Below, one piece after another: positions 61,754-64,000 of a stretch of 64,000 nt of DNA (within the stretch, counting starts at the first letter, position 1; every line of letters starts with the position of its first letter). The stretch is taken from the NCBI RefSeq assembly GCF_025561425.1, contig NZ_CP094824.1, forward strand, positions 620,001-684,000, written 5' to 3'. A program made the translations under genes and the position numbers. This DNA comes from Mammaliicoccus sciuri (GTDB taxonomy: Bacteria; Bacillota; Bacilli; Staphylococcales; Staphylococcaceae). The notes under the pieces were generated by a model. That model had not been told where the DNA came from, did no database searches, and worked only from the letters and a program-made list of their open reading frames with translations.

Positions 61754-62581
61754 ATGGTTAAATTAAATAATAATGTAGAGATACCAGAATTAGGTTTAGG
61801 CGTGTACAAAATTGAAGATGCTGATGTTGAGAGAGTAATCCATACAGCAATTGATGCAGGATATCGCGCGATAGATACAGCTTGGTTTTATAAAAATGAA
61901 AAAGCATTAGGCGAAGCTTTAAAAACAGTCAATATTAAGCGAGAAGATTTATTTATTACAACTAAATTATGGAATGACTTCCAAGGGTATGATGCAACTA
62001 TTAAAGCGTTTAATGACTCATTAGAATCATTGCAACTTACGTATATCGATATGTATTTAATTCATTGGCCGTGTCCTGCAGACGGATTGTTTATTGATAC
62101 GTATAAAGCATTAGAAACGTTATATAAAGAAGGCAAAATTAAAGCGATTGGTGTATGTAATTTTAAAGAACATCATTTAGATCAATTATTAGCTGAAACT
62201 GAAGTTGTCCCTGCAGTTAACCAAGTTGAATTTCATCCGTTATTTAATCAAAAAGCATTACAAGCATATTGTGAAAGTAAAGGAATTAAATTAATGGCTT
62301 GGAGTCCACTAATGAGAGGTGGCGAATGGTTAAATAATTCAGATTTACAAAGTATAGCAGATCAGTATAACAAGACTGTTGCACAAGTTATTATTAAATG
62401 GCATTTACAACAAGGTAGACTCGTTATTCCAAAATCTCAAAACGATAATAGAATAAGAGAGAATTTTGATGTATTTGATTTTGAATTGAGTGATGAAGAT
62501 TTAGCCAAAATCGACCAATTAAATACAGATGAACGTCAATTTAGAGATCCAGATGAAGTAAAAATTGGAGATATGAAGTAA
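61754..62581 (+). CDS. Aldo/keto reductase (AKR5-like, 275 aa)
   Basis: A 275-residue NADPH-dependent reductase. Active-site residues are D41, Y46, K71 and H104 (AIDTAWFYKNEK, ITTKLW, YLIHWPCP), with IPKSQNDNR near 225 for the cofactor phosphate. It belongs to the same subfamily as the protein encoded at 5577-6407. AAAGGGG precedes the ATG, 13 bp after rluF. The substrate is unknown; methylglyoxal or other aldehydes are typical. Confidence 0.86.
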   Translation: MVKLNNNVEIPELGLGVYKIEDADVERVIHTAIDAGYRAIDTAWFYKNEKALGEALKTVNIKREDLFITTKLWNDFQGYDATIKAFNDSLESLQLTYIDMYLIHWPCPADGLFIDTYKALETLYKEGKIKAIGVCNFKEHHLDQLLAETEVVPAVNQVEFHPLFNQKALQAYCESKGIKLMAWSPLMRGGEWLNNSDLQSIADQYNKTVAQVIIKWHLQQGRLVIPKSQNDNRIRENFDVFDFELSDEDLAKIDQLNTDERQFRDPDEVKIGDMK

Positions 62582-62666
62582 AATACAGAACCTTCACAGA
62601 TTTGTTTGAATTAAGATGTATTTCATATGCATCTTTTAGTAAAATTAAACTGTGGAGGTGTTTTAT

Positions 62667-63389
62667 TTGTTTAAATTTAAAAAACCAAATCAACATGGTG
62701 TATGGTCAATGATTGTACTACCAATCGCATTCGGAATTGCAGCAACTGGTTTTACATACTTTCATTTATTATTGTATTTAGGTGTACTGGCATCTTATTT
62801 TATGAGTGACCAAATTTTCTTCTACTTAAAGAAAAGGAAGAAAATAATAGGTTATATTTATACGGCAGGCATATTTGCTTTGATTGTCGTCATATCCTTT
62901 ATACCAATCGTATTATATAAACCCGTTACGATAGGGATTTTTCTACTGATGGTACCTTTATCATTATTAAATGCCTATTTTGCTAAAAAGAAAAATGAAA
63001 GAGCATTTACTAATGATTTAATAGCTGTTTTGATATTCTGTTTATTTGGTGTGATCAGTGCGTTATTAAATGTATCTATCACAGATGTACAATCTTGGTT
63101 ACCAGTCTTTATATTAAGTTTCTTATATTTCTTCGGTACAATTTTATACGTTAAGACGATGATTAGAGAGAAAAAATCTGTGAAATATAAATGGTCATCT
63201 TGGATTTATCATTTATGTATAGTTGTTGTAGGTTTCTTTATACATCCATTAGTTATGTTGATGTATATACCGAGTTTAATACGATCAATCGTTTTATATG
63301 GTAAGAAAATAAAAATTATGCATGTAGGCTTAATTGAAATAGCTAATTCAGTATTTGTATTAGTAGTTGGGTCTATATTTTTACATTAA
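62667..63389 (+). CDS. YwiC-like family membrane protein
   Basis: A 240-residue protein with about seven membrane segments. The family opens with KFKKPNQHGVWSMIVLPIAFGIAA, where NQHGxWxM is conserved, and ends with IEIANSVFVLVVGSIF. The function of YwiC-like proteins is unknown. A TTG start at 62667 is chosen because GGAGGTG lies 6 bp upstream; the longer GTG reading includes that site. Confidence 0.78.
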   Translation: MFKFKKPNQHGVWSMIVLPIAFGIAATGFTYFHLLLYLGVLASYFMSDQIFFYLKKRKKIIGYIYTAGIFALIVVISFIPIVLYKPVTIGIFLLMVPLSLLNAYFAKKKNERAFTNDLIAVLIFCLFGVISALLNVSITDVQSWLPVFILSFLYFFGTILYVKTMIREKKSVKYKWSSWIYHLCIVVVGFFIHPLVMLMYIPSLIRSIVLYGKKIKIMHVGLIEIANSVFVLVVGSIFLH

Positions 63390-63424
63390 AAAAGCAACCA
63401 TCAGCGAATGGTTGCTTTAACTTT
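63388..63424. terminator. Bidirectional terminator
   Basis: AAAGCAACCAT / ATGGTTGCTTT stem with a 6-nt loop, A- and T-flanked, between convergent genes. Confidence 0.86.
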
Positions 63425-63444
63425 ATCTATTAATTAAAGATTAA

Positions 63445-63693
63445 TTATTTTTTGATTAATTTCAAAATAAATGATAATACAAGAATTAAAATAATTGAAC
63501 CGATTAGTGCTGGTATGATTGCGACGCCACCCCATACTGGACCCAGGTCTCCAAGTAAAGAACCACCAATCGCTGAACCAATTAAACCGGCAATAATATT
63601 ACCGACTATGCCGCCAGGTATATCTTTACCTAATATAACACCTGCTAGCCAACCTATTAGGCCACCTACGATTAACATTAATATAAAGCCCAT
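63445..63693 (-). CDS. GlsB/YeaQ/YmgE family stress-response membrane protein
   Basis: An 82-residue protein with three membrane segments and the glycine-rich signature GGLIGWLAGVILGKDIPGGIVGNIIAGLIGSAIGG. This family (formerly transglycosylase-associated) includes GlsB of enterococci, linked to bile and envelope stress. Its short length and glycine zipper pattern are typical. AAGGAAG lies a few bases before the ATG. Confidence 0.87.
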   Translation of the reverse strand: MGFILMLIVGGLIGWLAGVILGKDIPGGIVGNIIAGLIGSAIGGSLLGDLGPVWGGVAIIPALIGSIILILVLSFILKLIKK

Positions 63694-63744
63694 TTGAGTG
63701 TACTTCCTTATTTATATTTCTTATTTCTATATTAAAGTACCCTG

Positions 63745-64000
63745 TTATTCACTATGTGAAACATAATAAGAAGTTTTGAATAACTTTTGCCATAAAATAA
63801 ACATAATATAAAAAAGGAAGACTGGTATTAATAGAAACCAATGAGGCGTAAGGACAATCATACAGATTAACGCCACAATCGATAATATCTCACCAACTAA
63901 ACGTGGATGAATAAAGTATCGATATATACCATTTTGGTAAATTTTTGCGAGCCTTTTACCGTCTGATTCAATAGGTTCTGTGAATAACGATAAATAAGCA
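63745..64000 (-). CDS. C-terminal part of a membrane protein, truncated by the window edge
   Basis: The last 85 residues of a minus-strand gene end with SYYVSHSE. They contain one polar stretch (EPIESDGKRLAKIYQNGIYRYFIHPRLVGEI) and two adjacent hydrophobic segments (LSIVALICMIVLTPHW, FLLIPVFLFYIMFIW). I cannot name the family from this part. Confidence 0.6.
   Translation of the reverse strand, partial: AYLSLFTEPIESDGKRLAKIYQNGIYRYFIHPRLVGEILSIVALICMIVLTPHWFLLIPVFLFYIMFILWQKLFKTSYYVSHSE

Overview
The window looks like chromosomal DNA of a Staphylococcaceae bacterium. The DNA is AT-rich, start sites carry strong AGGAGG-type ribosome binding sites, and many proteins closely resemble Staphylococcus aureus ones (IruO, MgrA, SarZ, HrtAB, NfrA, ScrA, UppP, CydDC, FruRKA, MpfA-type CNNM protein). 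Divergence from S. aureus suggests another species, possibly of the Staphylococcus sciuri/Mammaliicoccus group; the genus is inference. I saw no rRNA, tRNA, CRISPR array, transposase or integrase.

Layout. 1-12.5 kb: end of a CNNM/CorC protein, glpT, an AraC regulator, Fur-controlled iruO, two aldo/keto reductases, nupC, tag, a SarZ-like regulator, a split ThrE-type exporter, ytoQ and an acetyltransferase. 12.5-16.3 kb: an accessory-looking, very AT-rich stretch with a solitary TarG-like permease, small membrane proteins, an acetyltransferase, two tandem Fst/PepA1-type type I toxin-antitoxin modules and a TmrB-like gene. 16.3-19.0 kb: an Nramp-fold transporter without the metal motifs, next to a ureohydrolase gene broken by an amber codon, then a decayed lipoprotein gene. 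19-33 kb: sucrose PTS, a TetR regulator, a siderophore-binding lipoprotein with a Fur box, alkA, osmC, hrtBA with an exact HssR box, nfrA, metY, and a divergent amino-acid ABC operon whose ATPase gene has an internal stop. 33-46 kb: membrane proteins, a Na+/H+ antiporter, lipoproteins, aldA with DUF779, acetyltransferases, a LOG-family protein, and a YaiI/YqxD pair. 46-64 kb: uppP, cydDC, mgrA, a CobW-type GTPase, an aldo/keto reductase with a premature stop, an M20 amidohydrolase, fruRKA (fruA frameshifted), an alpha/beta hydrolase, a CNNM exporter with a structured leader, rluF, another aldo/keto reductase, a YwiC-like protein and a GlsB-type protein.

Regulatory logic. Carbon-use promoters (scrA, aldA, fruRKA) each have a CcpA cre-like site inside or overlapping the core promoter. 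Iron genes (iruO and the siderophore-binding protein) have Fur boxes, and heme efflux has an HssR box. Carbon, iron and heme responses, plus two MarR-type global regulators, are therefore wired into this window.

The most unusual structure is a set of five intergenic arrays of tandem hairpin-forming units with periods of 39, 40 or 41 bp. One holds 12 units in exact 40-bp register, and its stem arms change together on both sides. Second is the duplicated type I toxin-antitoxin pair, in which each antitoxin appears matched to its own toxin. Third, five genes are each interrupted by one or two small lesions.
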